Below are positions 1-11,090 of a DNA stretch of 64,000 nucleotides, piece after piece. The notes under the pieces were generated by a model that saw nothing but the letters and a program-made list of their open reading frames with translations, was not told the origin of the DNA and did not search any database. The translations under genes and the position numbers were made by a program. Every line of letters starts with the position of its first letter. The stretch's first letter is position 1. This DNA is from Tolypeutes matacus (Eukaryota > Chordata > Mammalia > Cingulata > Chlamyphoridae): positions 664,551-728,550 of the forward strand of contig JAKSZT010033739.1 in NCBI GenBank assembly GCA_026826555.1, given 5' to 3'.

Positions 1-1439
1 AAAAAAAAAAATGCATACCCCCTGCCAAACTGAACTTACTTTCATGAATAAGATAAAACAGAACACTTTAGTAAGTGAAATTTTACAGTGAAAAAATCAG
101 TGGTGTGCTAATTCTACAAGTAAACAAGTTCAGTCATTTTGAGAACCGGGTAGTGAAGCTTTATACAATCTCTTTTTCAGTATTTTGGAGGCAGATATGG
201 ATTATGGATAGTAGGAGAAATGGGTATACATTCTCTTTTGAAGTGATTTATCCTTAATGCAAATTATATTTTTTGTTAGTTCACTCTATGTCTATGGATG
301 TTTTCTTATACATAAACATAAATCATGGTAGATACATGCTGAGTAGATCATATCCTTAAATCTCTTGCCACAAGCATCAAAATGTGTCAGAGCTGCTGTT
401 TCTTTTGTGGAGATTAATTTTCAATTGCAAGTTGTTTTTCTCTGTGGTTCATCACCATGTTTGAGGTTTGCAGTAATGTAGGTCCAGTTTACCATCACTG
501 CCAAAACACTCATGGAACCTTACAACTTTCTGGTCTGGGAAGGGACATAGGAATGATTCACATAAACAACTCTTATGAGGCCACAAGTTTAAGGAACTTT
601 TTGATGAGATTAATGAGCCTTGGATGATTTGGGTTTTCTCTACAGCCCACTTCTTTGTTTCCATTATGGGGATGTCTGCCATGGCCTTTATCAACAAATC
701 TTTTTTTTTTTTTTGGTGTTGTTGGCAAGTTCCTCTGTCCCCAGGGAGACTGCAGTGGAAGGTGGGGGCTCTGCAGTATCTGTTACTGGAAAGACCTCCT
801 AAGTCCTTCACTTCCAGCAGCATCTGGGGCAGGGAACTGCAGCACAGACTCAGACTCTTCTGCCTTCTTGCTACCTAGGAGCTGAGGGCTGTCATTCCAT
901 TCTCTCAATCATCTTTAAATGCATTTAGAGTGAAGAAAAGCTTGAAGGAATGTCTCTTTTGACATTGAGGTATTAAAATGCACTAATTTTGGTAAATGTA
1001 GGGAACGGTTTGCATAAAAATGGCAGGTCACATATCCATCCAAAATCTGATGAAAATGAGGGAGGCTGCAGTTTAGAACAGCGCAGAGTTACTGTGAGGC
1101 ATGAGGTGCAGGTGTCCAGGAATCAGGTGGAGATGGAGTCTGGAGAACAGACAGAAACATGGAACCCATTTACAAAGCAGATCCCAAAATGATGGCAATG
1201 GGACTGTCAAAATACTCTGCCTGACATTGGAGAAAATGGGAGATGGACAAGTTCAGAGGCAAGACCATGCCCTCTGGGGCACTAGAGTGGATTAAAGGCC
1301 TGTGGAGGAAGCAGCAAGCAATAAAAGGCAGGGTCCACAAGACCTTCATGATTCCAGGAGCCAAAGCAGAGAGAGTGGGGCAGTGGCCATGCCCAGCCAC
1401 TTGATTGGGACATGGTGGGGAAGGAAAGACAAGGGTGTA

Positions 1440-1672
1440 GACTCAGGATAGAAAGAATGGTGTAGGAGGTGGGCAACATGGGAATCACAGTGGGTTCCAT
1501 GTAATATTTTGGGTATCTAAGCACCTCTTAAAATATATTTATATATATACATAAATAACATTTTTGTAAGCAAATGCACATATATGCATATATAATTATA
1601 TATCATTTTGCAAATGGTGGTATGTATTGTGAAAATTTTGATTTTTACCCACAATAAAAAAAAAAAAGAATG
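1440..1672 (+). mobile_element. L1-type 3' UTR tail with poly(A)
   Basis: The segment runs in the sense direction into ACCCACAATA followed by a run of A. The same sequence recurs in reverse at 24.25-24.57 kb and 39.18-39.6 kb, where it begins with poly(T). Shared landmarks are an AT-rich tract with ATATGCATATAT and a stretch that in reverse reads CCCACACCTCCCAC. Repetition, poly(A) and target duplications at the other copies indicate an L1-mobilised 3' end. The upstream limit near 1440 is approximate. Confidence 0.7.
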
Positions 1673-1739
1673 GGATATGGGATTGGACTCTCCAGAGGTA
1701 ATTCCAAGTTTGAATTATGACCTCTATTTATTAGGTAGT

Positions 1740-2480
1740 TGAGTTGCAGAAATATCTGGGGTGTGATAGCCTGTGGGTTTATTAATTCTGAACTCCTTCA
1801 TAAGACAGACCTAAGCAGCATTCACTGGCATTGGCAGCCAGGGTTCTCCCATGATGGGATACTCCCTGATCCTAGGTAACCTTAGATGTGAGGTTTGCAA
1901 GACCCATGCCTATTTCACACTGAACATTCAAGTAAAACTTTGCTCTAATGCTGGGGAAGCAGGGCATGGTTTGGAGGAATGGGAAATTTTTTCTATTCAA
2001 AGATATCAATCTGCACATGGGGAGAAATCAATGAAATTTTACCTTGGGTTTAATGCTTAAGTACCATTCTATCCTCTGAATGCAAAGGTTTCATGTACAT
2101 CCTATATGTAAAATAAATTCATCTAATTGCAACATCCTCAACATTCCCAACTCATTACAACATCAACTCAATTCCAAAGTCCCATCTAAATATCATCTGC
2201 ACAAAAGTTGTCAATCACAACCTGTAAATCTTCTTAATTGTGTATATGTGACCCTCTCAGTATGTTCTATCCTGGGATGAACAATACTTCTATATGTATA
2301 CATTAGAACCTAGAAATCAAGGGATCTACTCCCAAAATACAACTGCAGTCAAAGGACCACTCAAGATCTGAGAAGCTGTCTGTCCACAGCAAGAGAGTTT
2401 GATGGTATAAAATTAATCTCTGATATCCTGAGAACTCCACACTGATAGGGAAAAACCTGTATTCCCCTTGTTTTCCTCTC
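1740..2480. mobile_element. possible old MaLR-type internal fragment
   Basis: Phrases such as CCAAAGTCCCATCTAAATATC and the run of short motifs around 2130-2350 remind me of internal sequence of MaLR (THE1/MST-like) elements. No LTR edges or target duplications are visible, so this is a weak call by resemblance only. No gene is seen in the first 2.5 kb. Confidence 0.25.
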
Positions 2481-2539
2481 CGAAGAACATGTTCTTTGAT
2501 AAGGTAATCATTTTCTTCATCCTAACATCCCACTACAAA

Positions 2540-2700
2540 AAGCAAAGAGGATGTTGGCATCACACGGAATACTGATCTGGGTCAACATCAAAGCTCAGCC
2601 CTTGGGATCTACATGAACTTGGATGGTTCACTGAACCCTTTACAAGGGGTTTAACACTGTAATGGCCATATGGTAACTCACCACCCAGACATAAAGGGAA
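2540..2700 (+). mobile_element. MIR-like SINE relic in V flank
   Basis: The stretch is an eroded version of 27440-27600, which is clearer as MIR (a CTGCATGACCTTGGGAAG-type core). Both copies sit on the downstream side of a VH4-like segment, so this looks like a paralogous flank of a duplicated V unit. Confidence 0.35.
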
Positions 2701-3099
2701 CAAAATTGGATGATTAGACTCCCAGAAGTATTGGTCCAAAATTTATCATTATTTTTGACAGTGAGAGTAGATCATTATTTTTAACTGTGGAGGCAGTTAT
2801 TTCTTTTTATCTTGTCATGCATCTCTATGCAGCTTTTCCATGAATCTTGATCAACCCTGGACTCTGGCATTTGAAGGAGGTCATGAGATCCCTGATTTCT
2901 CCAAAAAAATCTTCTACTTGAAGTATTCCCAATTTGCTCACTAGGAACATTGTTATTAAATAATACAACTTTGTGGGATGAATCTATCACTCATTTAGAA
3001 ATTTCTACTGATGACTCCTCACAAATCATATTAAAATAGCTTCATGTCTATTATATTTTGGTATTCATGTCTCTAAGTCTGTAAATACAATCCAGAATG

Positions 3100-4363
3100 A
3101 TATCTTCTTTGAAACTTCCCACCTGATGAATATAATGGGATTCCCAGAGTGCCCCAGTGAAAGATGTCAAGTCCCTTCAGTCCAGGAATGGAAGAGGTTG
3201 TACCCTGACCATAGCCTGCTCCCCTTCTTTTTATCTAGTGTCACCTAAGTCCTGCCTAGGTGTCATCCTGCAGTGCTGGGTTCTTCCAGGTTTGGGTCCA
3301 AATTAGATACACTGGGGCCCACAGGTGACTGTGTAGATGCAGCTTACAGTCAAAGTCCAGCTCCAGGGAACAAGTTATACAGGTCAAACTAAGCTACTTC
3401 AGAGGTAGTGGCCAGCCTGTTATTGCAGAACAAGGTTTTGTGCCCACCACATGTCACATTTCTTCTTCTCATTTCCCTCTGGACATCCAGCCCCAGAGGT
3501 GGATTCTCAAGAAGAACCCCCATAGTTCCTAATGACAGACAGGGTTCTGACTACCCCACAAGACATCTGCTCCCAGTAAGAATTGGGTAGCTTTTCCTAG
3601 TCCATCAGCATAGCTGTCCCTCACAGAATCACGCTTGAGGGTGTTTGGATCAAGTACAGCATTGAAAGCGCATGGTCCATGTTCATGATGGAGAAAACAA
3701 GGTGAGATAACTGACAGTGCCACGTCAGACCAATCCAGGTTGTTTTGTCATTGTTCTCCCTTGCCTGAGGTTATGGGACTCTACATGGGGGACAGTTAAG
3801 CCTGGGAACCAAATATTCTGAATGGACTGGTAGAGGAGGCATATATGTGCTCACATTCTGGGAAAAGAAAGTCAGGCACTTTAATTTTTAATTCAGATGA
3901 AATTATTCTGCCATAAATTAATGTGTCCTTATGTTGAATAAACTTTCATGCAATACCAACTTTATTATTATTAATATATTTGCCTGGGTATATACAGGGC
4001 AGAAACTCAATTCCAGAGAATTAACTGCACAGTTGTCAGAGTGTCAGTTGAATGCAAGTTTGTTCATACTTCCAGTATAATCCAGAAGAATAATATTAAG
4101 AAAATTATTTTAAGTGATTATACCATATATCATAATATATATTAACATAACAAATATGTTTTCTATATTTGAATCTGAAACCATCATGGCATTACTTAGA
4201 GTATATGTAGTGGAGAATCCCCAGTAATTACATATTTATAAGGAAGAAGAAATTCTATATCATTACAGGAATCCACTACTTCACCATATTTTCCTTTAAG
4301 CTGAGTATGGGTTTGGCCCCTGCTCTGGAGAACTCCCTGGCCCAGCTACCTCCTGCTAGGGGA
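3100..4363. repeat. V-unit flank, paralogous to 18.76-20.1 kb and 51.2-52.46 kb
   Basis: Landmarks appear in the same order in three places: a TGGAGAAAACAAG phrase (here near 3690), a TCTACATGG-GGGGA(C/G) phrase, a GGAACCA-ATA-TCTGAATGG phrase and an AATTCA-ATGAAATTATTCTCCATAAA-like stretch. This shows that the VH units with their downstream flanks arose by block duplication. No coding sequence is seen here. Confidence 0.65.
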
Positions 4364-4372
4364 GGTTTGTGT
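4364..4372 (-). promoter_or_regulatory. RSS nonamer of the interrupted VH; heptamer lost
   Basis: The plus strand reads GGTTTGTGT, an 8/9 match to the inverted nonamer consensus and identical to the nonamer of the 52.5 kb V segment. In that segment a 23-bp spacer and CACTGTG follow. Here the spacer starts normally but about 15 bases covering its end and the heptamer are missing, so the signal should not work. Confidence 0.7.
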
Positions 4373-4385
4373 CGGGTCTCACACT

Positions 4386-4580
4386 GACTAGAGGCACAGT
4401 GATACCCAGCCATGGCCTCCATGGTCATGGAGTTCAGCTGAAAGGGGAACTGGTTCTAGGACTTGTATCTGGAGGTGGTGATTTGGCATAGTCTGTGCCG
4501 CCATTTAGGCATATTCTTGACAACCTTTGCAGGCCCTTGCCTGGGAGGGAAGTAGTAACTCAGCAGTAACCACTGGTTGT
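4386..4580 (-). pseudogene. VH4-like V pseudogene, 3' half (CDR1 to FR3)
   Basis: Read on the minus strand, the segment gives part of CDR1, FR2, CDR2 and FR3, ending in a Y-H-C-A-S motif. It aligns with the 52.5 kb V exon. CDR1 reads G-Y-C and is followed by TGA, because about four bases are missing where the relatives encode Trp-His-Trp. CDR2 reads R-I-C-L-N-G-G. FR3 has further frame breaks. The expected neighbour, FR1 plus leader, lies 6.5 kb away at 11.09-11.31 kb on the other side of a provirus. The provirus enters exactly in the CDR1 codons. The stop and frameshifts would inactivate the segment even without the insertion. Confidence 0.85.
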
Positions 4581-4980
4581 TGATGGAGTTTCAATTAAAG
4601 GCCATGACTACTGATAGAAAAGAAGGTCACCTTGGAATGTAATAAACAAGTTCTGGAGTTTCATGCTAACAGGAGCTGGGTGGGGAAACATCCTGAGCTA
4701 GCCTGTGAATTGCAGAAATGTAAAAGAGCTGAGTCATTGGCCTTTAAGACTTGTTGATTTCAGTAAAATGTAACTGTCAAGTATCTATTGCCCTTGCACA
4801 TGCTCACACGTATTTTCTTTGTTCTAAAGCCAAATAAAAGCCACACTTTATGAGGTGGCTGGGCTCTTCTCTCCAGTTCGGACGGAGAGTCCCCTGATCC
4901 CAGTTCTTCTTCTCTTTGTCTTATTCTTTCTTTCTCATCCGCAGCACCGTTTTCACCCACCCAGTTCCTGAACGCCAACA
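4581..4980 (+). repeat. 5' LTR
   Basis: 400 bp bounded by TG...CA. An AATAAA signal lies at 4833-4838. Compared with the 3' LTR I count five substitutions, a 2-bp and a 9-bp indel. The 9-bp CGCAGCACC-type block near 4940 is present only here. Confidence 0.93.
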
Positions 4981-4982
4981 TA

Positions 4983-5000
4983 TGGCGCCCAACGTGGGGC
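4983..5000 (+). other. primer binding site, lysine tRNA type
   Basis: TGGCGCCCAACGTGGGGC starts 2 bp after the LTR and is complementary to the 3' end of tRNA-Lys(CUU), the primer used by betaretroviruses. It looks undamaged. Confidence 0.92.
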
Positions 5001-5081
5001 TCTGAAAACGAAATTTTTCTTTCAGTCAGTGCGCTGACCAAGGAGCTCCTGAGAGCGGTTTAAAAGAAAAAAGAAACAGAA

Positions 5082-5091
5082 AAGGTAAGCT
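5082..5091 (+). other. candidate retroviral splice donor
   Basis: AAAGGTAAGC lies about 80 bp past the primer site, in the leader where a major splice donor for env transcripts is expected. This rests on motif and position only. Confidence 0.45.
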
Positions 5092-5139
5092 TCATCCTTG
5101 GAATCATCAGGGTAATGGGTAATTAGCAGTCTAACTTTG

Positions 5140-5480
5140 AAGAGTACTCTAGTGTGTTAAAAACTTTATTAAAATGCACTGGTGTAACTATTAAATCCTC
5201 GGCTTTTGAGGAACTTTTTTCTCTTGTACAGAAATGTTGTTATTGATTTCAGCTGCAAGGGTGGGATATTTTAAACCTGAAACATTGGAAGTTAGTGATG
5301 AAAGCTTTAAAAAGGGTTTATCAAAAGGGAGAAATAATTCCCCTTCATGTATGGTCTTTGTGTAGTCTTATTTCTGTTGCTCCTCAACTCCAGCTGTGGA
5401 TGTTAACCCTTCAGTTCCAGCAGCAACTTTATAGACCTCCCACTGCTTACATAATGATAAGGCTGTGGATGATAGAAGCT
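5140..5480 (+). pseudogene. gag matrix (MA) remnant of the provirus
   Basis: The translated stretch around 5150-5370 has the layout of the N-terminal matrix domain of class II endogenous retroviruses: a KxxGV-like start, an aromatic W-F core, a D-L-K-x-W-like phrase and a G-x-I-I-P-L-x-V-W motif (visible as GEIIPLHVW near 5330). It contains stops and frame changes. Capsid, nucleocapsid and protease regions that should follow were not found. Confidence 0.65.
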
Positions 5481-5499
5481 AATAAAATGAAACCATTGA

Positions 5500-6650
5500 A
5501 AAAGTAATAAAACTTAGCAATACAGTTTACAGAAAAATTCTCAAAAGCAGTGAAATCAAAGATATATTTTTCTATTGATGTGTTGTAACTTGTTTTGTGT
5601 TTGTCTGGTTGTTCAGTGTCAGTGTATATTTTGATACCTCTGGATGGTAATATTAAATTAATGAATAAAAATTATTAAAAGAGCTCTATTCAAATGGCCA
5701 ACATTAAATAAGTGCTTATATTAATAAATAAATATGGGTATTAATTTAAAATAAGAGAAATAGATATAAATAAACTAAATCATTATTCTAACAAGTTTGT
5801 TTAATGTTGATGGTAATTATATGTTTTCAGAAGTTTGTTTAAAAACAGTTTCTAAAATCATTGTGGTAACTTAAGTAAAGAAGGTATATAGAATGTGCTT
5901 TTATTATTAAAGAAAAGAAAGTAATTTTATCAGAAGATAAAATGACTAAGTTATTAAAACAGGGTTGGAGTTTTGTTCTTTCTGGGGGTTTCTCAAGTTG
6001 TTGGTCTGTTTTGGTGGAAGTTTGCACAGAGTTTTTCTCCTGGGTGATCAGTGTACAAGAGGGGGAAAGTGTTTTATCAAAGTAGCTTCTTGTGCTTTGG
6101 CCTTGATGTTTCCTTGGAGAGACAGGTTTTGTTGCTTTTGGGAGGAACATGATGTTTAAACCTGCTTTCCCAAAAAAGCTTTTTGTTTCAAACTGTTACA
6201 AATGGTTTGGTTTGTTCCCTGGAAGGGGGTGGAACACTGAAAGTGGTTAAGTTCATGTGATGTAGGTTGAGTGAAGTGTTTGAGACTGTTAGGCAACTGA
6301 GGGAAATTTTCTAATTTTATGACAATTAAAGTTGTATGAATAAAAAGTTCATATAAATACTTTAAAGGTGTATAAAATTGCTGAAAATTTAATAATGTTT
6401 CAGTGTAATATTAAACAAAAGTATATTGTTATTAATCATAATTTTAATTATTTTAAAATATAATATGTTATAAAACTACCTCTCTGACTAAAAATCAAAA
6501 GACAGATGCTTTAACTTGTCTGCTTTACTCCACCTCTGCTATATATAATAATAATATTAAATGGAAACTAAAATAGTAAGCACATCAAGGATGTTTTGTA
6601 ACAAATTCTAAAAGATAAAGTATATTTCAAAAGGTGTTGTATTCCTCCCT
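5500..6650. other. unrecognised AT-rich segment inside the provirus
   Basis: The segment should hold capsid, nucleocapsid and protease, but no CCHC zinc knuckles and no protease DTG motif were found in any plus frame. It is AT-rich, unlike the flanking pol. It may be a decayed or substituted sequence, or another repeat that replaced gag-pro. Confidence 0.5.
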
Positions 6651-6689
6651 GGAGGCGATGGCCACTCTCCCAGGGACTGATGCATAAAC

Positions 6690-7380
6690 CTTAAAATATA
6701 CTGCCCAAGGAGTGTTGTGTTCCTTCCTGGGGAGGCTGGCCCCTTCCTCAGGAATTAGCAAAATACTCAGAAATTGGCATATTATTATTATTGACTTAAA
6801 AGATTGTTTCTTTACTATTCCTCTTAATCCAAATGATGGAGAAAAATTTGCACTTACTATTCCTTCTATTAATCATTCAGCTCCTACTGAATGATATCAG
6901 TGGAAAGTTTTACCTCAGAGAATGATGACTAGTCCTACATTATGTCAATCCTTTGTTCACATTCCATTACAAATTTTACAAAAACAATTTCCTAAGGCTA
7001 TAATTATTCATTGTATGGATGATATTCTTTTTGCCACTAAGCAATCTTCTGAGCTGAAACCACTATTTCAGCTGGCTAAAGAAGTTCTTCCTCAACATGG
7101 GTTGCAAATAGCAGAAGAAAAAATTCAAAAACGGGTTCCTTTCCAATATTTAGGTCATACTATTAATAGAAATATTATAACTCCACAAAAGGTCCAGTTT
7201 CGAACTGATAATTTACGTACTTTAAATAATTTTCAGAAATTACTGGGTGATATTAATTGAGTACAGCCTACTTTAGGAATTCCAACTTATGCTTTAACTA
7301 ATCTTTTCAATACCCTAACAGGAGACCTGACTTAAATAGTCCTCGCATTTTAAGCCCAGAAGCAAAAGAGGAGTTAAAAT
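6690..7380 (+). pseudogene. reverse transcriptase fragment of the provirus
   Basis: Frames from about 6712 contain the RT palm motif [11 protein letters not shown] and then the catalytic box as CMDD at 7011-7022, followed by a YLGH motif near 7150. The N-terminal fingers are largely missing. The usual first residue of the YxDD box is Tyr, here Cys. Stops at about 6892 and 7258 split the frame. The family role is RNA-templated DNA synthesis; this copy is dead. Confidence 0.9.
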
Positions 7381-7382
7381 GG

Positions 7383-8090
7383 TTGGAAAAAAGAGTGCAA
7401 AATAGCCAACTAACAAGGATAAATGTCAATCTTCCAATTTCTCTTTTAATATTTCCATCTTGCCATTCCCCTACTGGGATACTTTGGCAAGAGGAGGGCA
7501 TAATAGAATGGATATTCTTACCCAACAAAGATACAAAAAAACTTCATACTTATCCTGAAAAAATCTCAGCAATAATATCAAAAGGCTGTATTCGCCTGAG
7601 ACAGCTTATGGCTAGAGATCCTGATAAAATCATATTAGACCTTACAAAGCAGGAGCTTTCTCAGCTCTGGCAGTTCAGTAACTCTTGGCAAGTGGTCTTA
7701 GCAGATTTTATTGGAACAATTGACAATCACTTCCCAAATTCAAGATTTTTACAGTTTTTAAAACATACTTCATGGATTCTTCCTAAAGTTGTCAAACAAC
7801 AACCACTCTCTGCTGCTCCAACTTACTACACTGATGGCAGCAGTAATGGAAATGCAGGCTATTTAGGCCCAACTACAAAATCTTGGAAAACATCTTATTT
7901 ATCTGCCCAAAAGTTAGAACTTATGGCTGTTATTCAATTGCTAACTGATGTTTCTGAACCTTTAAATATTGTCTGATTCTGCTTATGTTTGTCACGTTGT
8001 TTGTCATATAGAAACAGCTCAAATAACTCCAGCTTCTGAATTAGAAGTTCTTTTCCTACAATTACAAAAAACTGTTCATGAATGATCTAA
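7383..8090 (+). pseudogene. RT connection and RNase H of the provirus
   Basis: The open frame from 7383 to 7976 carries the connection region and an RNase H start, YTDGSSNGNAG, with the next acidic residue in KLELMA. A single-base shift at about 7970 puts the following acidic motif (SDSAY) in another frame, so the RNase H core is broken. The domain order follows RT directly, as in betaretroviral pol. Confidence 0.88.
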
Positions 8091-9008
8091 TTCAATCTAC
8101 ATTATTCATATTCATTCCCATTCTCAACTCCCTGGCCCTATGGCTTCACAAAATGATTTAGTAGATAAACTTATTGCTCATACAGAATCTGCTGCTGATT
8201 ACACATACTAATGCTTCTGGCTTACATCATAAATATCCCCACTTAACAGTAAAAGAAAGTAAGAGGATTGTTAGACAATGTCCTACTTGTGGGCCCATAA
8301 ATGCCCCCACTTTCTCTCCAGTAACTAATCCCCATGGAGAACATCCTAATGAAATTTGGCAAATGGATGTTACACATGTGCCTTCTTTTGGCCGCCTTCA
8401 GTATGTGCATGTGATGTGGATACATATTCTAATTTTATTTGGGCAACTGTTCAAGCTTGTGAAAAGGCCTCACATGTACGTTCTCATTTATTACATTGTT
8501 TTGCAGTAATGGGCCTGCCAGCACAGCTAAAAACTGATAATGGGCCTGCCTATCTTAGTCAATCTTTCAAAAAAATTTTGCAGTGACTGGAATATTAAAC
8601 ATGTTACAGGAATTCCATATAACACCAAAGCAATAGTAGAAGCAAGCAATAGTAGGAAAAAAGTAATCACTTATTAAAATTAATGTTGCAAAAACAAAAA
8701 GGGGGAGATGGAGGAGAATCTGCTAAAGACAAACTATCTAAAGCATGGCTTACCTTAAATTTTCTTAATAGACAACAAATTTCTAATATCACAGCAGCAG
8801 AAAAACATTAGGATGTTAAAAAAAGGAATGAAAATGAAAAATGTGGACAACCTGTATATTGGAAAAATGAAACAACCAATAAATGGGAAAAAGAAGAGGT
8901 AAAATTTTGGGGCCAAGGTTTTGCTCTTATTATTACAGAAACAGGAGAAGAGCAGTGGATCCTCTCTAGAAGAATCAAGCCTAGAGTTGAAGATGCTGCC
9001 AAGACTTA
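8090..9008 (+). pseudogene. integrase fragment of the provirus
   Basis: A zinc-binding HHCC region appears as a His pair near 8220 and CPTC at 8281-8292. The catalytic acids lie in QMDVTH (Asp codon 8366-8368), TDNGPAY (Asp codon 8536-8538) and IVEASN (Glu codon 8639-8641), in different frames with a stop at about 8584. The C-terminus shows the WGQGFA and ILSRR phrases typical of betaretroviral integrase at 8910-8985. Individual residues survive but frameshifts and stops separate them. Confidence 0.9.
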
Positions 9009-9545
9009 AACTGTGTACATGGTGGTTTTACATTGGATTAATTATAGGTAAAGTATTAGGTCAAGGTAAGATACCACATCATAAATATACTTATTGGGCA
9101 TACATAACCAACCCACCTCTTCTAGAGCTGTTAATTTGGAGCGATGAGTCTTACTCAATTTATCTTAATCAATCTCACAACAGACTACTTAATGACAAAT
9201 GGCATATTTGTCATGGGCTTACAGAGGTTGTGTTGTTTAATGATTCCTATGGAATTGTAAAGGATCGGGTCCTTATAGGGATGCCTAAACCTATTAAAAA
9301 CACAACCATATCTTGGTTCATTAATAATTCAATCATAATCACTAATGACAGTAATCCTTATTTCTGGAATTTTGGTAATACAGCATTCACAAACAGCTCA
9401 ATAATTTGGAAAAATCAAGGAAGATATATCCCATAACCATGGGACACTAAACTTAACAAAACTTAGTTATTTCTGGAAATTATTTTGGGGAACTGGTCCA
9501 ATTTTTGTAAGCCAAGGCAGCAAAACTGATATTACTATTTGAAAA
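8921..9545 (+). pseudogene. env surface subunit (SU) remnant
   Basis: The frame from 8921 to 9436 overlaps the integrase end, as env does in class II retroviruses. It shows a hydrophobic leader-like stretch followed by several N-x-S/T sites (for example NTT, NNS, NSS). It ends at a stop and the reading continues in other frames. The assignment rests on position plus resemblance to HML-group env. It is too broken to act in entry. Confidence 0.7.
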
Positions 9546-10437
9546 GGAAAATCAACTCAATTTCTTACAGTATGTGTACAAGATCCTATAGTTTTATCAT
9601 TGGAAAAGTAACATTTGGTGAAAGGAACATTAGTTTCTCTTTATTTACATGTCTTAAGAATTCATATTTGCAGGAAAACCAAAATCTTTTTTATAGCAAG
9701 AAGAAGAAAAGGATTATGGTTACCGGTTCGGATGAACAGACATTGGCAGCAGTCTCCAGAATCCCAGTTGCTGTGACATTTCATCAACCATTATTTAAAA
9801 AGAACTAAAAGACTGATTTGACTTTTAATAGCAGAAAATTTGGGACTGATTGGCATCATAACCGCTGCAGCTGTCACTGGCACAGCCCTGCATCAAGGAG
9901 TCCAGAATCAATAATATGTTAAGGACTGGCATAAAAATGCAAGTGAGATGTGGTATAGCCAATCTCACATTGATATGGAACTGAATAACCGTATGAATGA
10001 TCTTAAAAAAACTATTATACATTTGGGTAATTCAATTTTTAATTTAAACTTGTTAAGAGTTCTTGAATGTGATTAGAATAAAAGTTCTATTTGTATTACT
10101 CTTTTCTTATAATAATAGTGAACATGATTGGAAGGAAGTGAAAAATCACTTGATTGGATATAAGCATAATGCTTCTATAAATCTTTTCGAATTGCAAAAG
10201 AAGGCATTGAGCGTGTATCAAACGAATTGAAAGAAACCACTGGTGCAGCCATTTCATTGGTGGAAACAAAAAACAGTTCAAATATCATTTTGGATTGGAT
10301 TTGGAATTATTGTTATATGCATTTTAATTGTATTGTCAAGGCTAGAGTAATTAGACCTGATAAATGCATTTATGTTAAGAAACATGGCCATGAAAAACTA
10401 ATTTTACATTACTTAGTAGAAAGATTCTACTAATAAC
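9545..10437 (+). pseudogene. env transmembrane subunit (TM) remnant
   Basis: Across frames near 9830-9900 there is a Gly/Ala/Thr-rich hydrophobic stretch of fusion-peptide type, followed at 9920-10080 by a heptad-like region and a Cys near 10070. A hydrophobic anchor-like segment follows near 10290-10340. Stops and frameshifts are frequent. Position and order support TM. Confidence 0.6.
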
Positions 10438-10689
10438 CCCTTGATCTTAATACTAAGTATCTGCACAAAAAATACTCATTAAAGGAACCTGAAGAAGCAT
10501 AAATATTAATGAAAATGCCTTCCATGTAAGAGCTCAAAAGCTTGACTGGTAGTCAACGACGGGTAAGATTCTCAGAGGAGGACAACCTAAGACAGGCACA
10601 GTCACAAGAGCCTATGGAAGAAGAAAAGTGTGACAGGAGGTCACCTTGTATCAGCTTATATAATGGTTCCTATGAGCTTTAATTAATAG

Positions 10690-10701
10690 AAAAGGGGGAA
10701 A
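10690..10701 (+). other. polypurine tract
   Basis: AAAAGGGGGAAA abuts the TGATGG start of the 3' LTR, the normal place for plus-strand DNA priming. Confidence 0.92.
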
Positions 10702-11090
10702 TGATGGAGTTTCAATTAAAGGCCATGACTACTGATAGAAAAGAAGGTTACCTTGGAATGTAATAAATAAGTTCTGGAGTTTCATGCTAACAGGAGCTGG
10801 GTGGGGAAACATCCTGAGCTAGCCTGTGAATTGCAGAAATGTAAAAGAGCTGAGTCATTGACCTTTAAGACTTGTTGATTTCAGTAAAATGTAACTGTCA
10901 AGTATCTATTGCCCTTGCACATGCTCACACGTATTTTCTTTGTTCTAAAGCCAAATAAAAGCCACACTTTATGAGGTGGCTGGGCTCTTCTCACCAGTTC
11001 GGACGGAGTCCCCTGATCCCAGTTCTTCTTCTCTTTGTCTTATTCTTTCTTTCTCATCGTTTTCACCCACCGAGTTCCTGAACGCCAACA
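10702..11090 (+). repeat. 3' LTR
   Basis: 389 bp, about 98.7% identical to the 5' LTR outside two indels. It ends in CCAACA and is followed by GTTGT, which repeats the five bases before the 5' LTR. Confidence 0.93.

Larger units (their letters stand above)
4581..11090 (+). mobile_element. class II (betaretrovirus-like) endogenous provirus, defective
   Basis: A two-LTR provirus lies in the opposite orientation to the V genes. LTRs of 400 and 389 bp start TGATGG and end CCAACA. The flanks give a 5-bp target duplication, GTTGT, at 4576-4580 and 11091-11095. A primer site complementary to a lysine tRNA, a gag matrix-like remnant, RT, RNase H, integrase, env-like frames and a polypurine tract follow in retroviral order. 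Most of gag and all recognisable protease are missing, and every gene is interrupted by stops or frameshifts, so no functional product is expected. The polymerase and env resemble the HML/MMTV group. Confidence 0.95.

Noticed and set aside
1080..1170. VH-like phrase on the plus strand (GGTGGAGATGGAGTCTGG)
   Set aside because: No framework order, conserved Cys, leader or RSS around it, and opposite to all other V segments.
5965..6159. 64-codon plus-strand frame inside the provirus
   Set aside because: No gag or protease motif and odd composition; probably chance.
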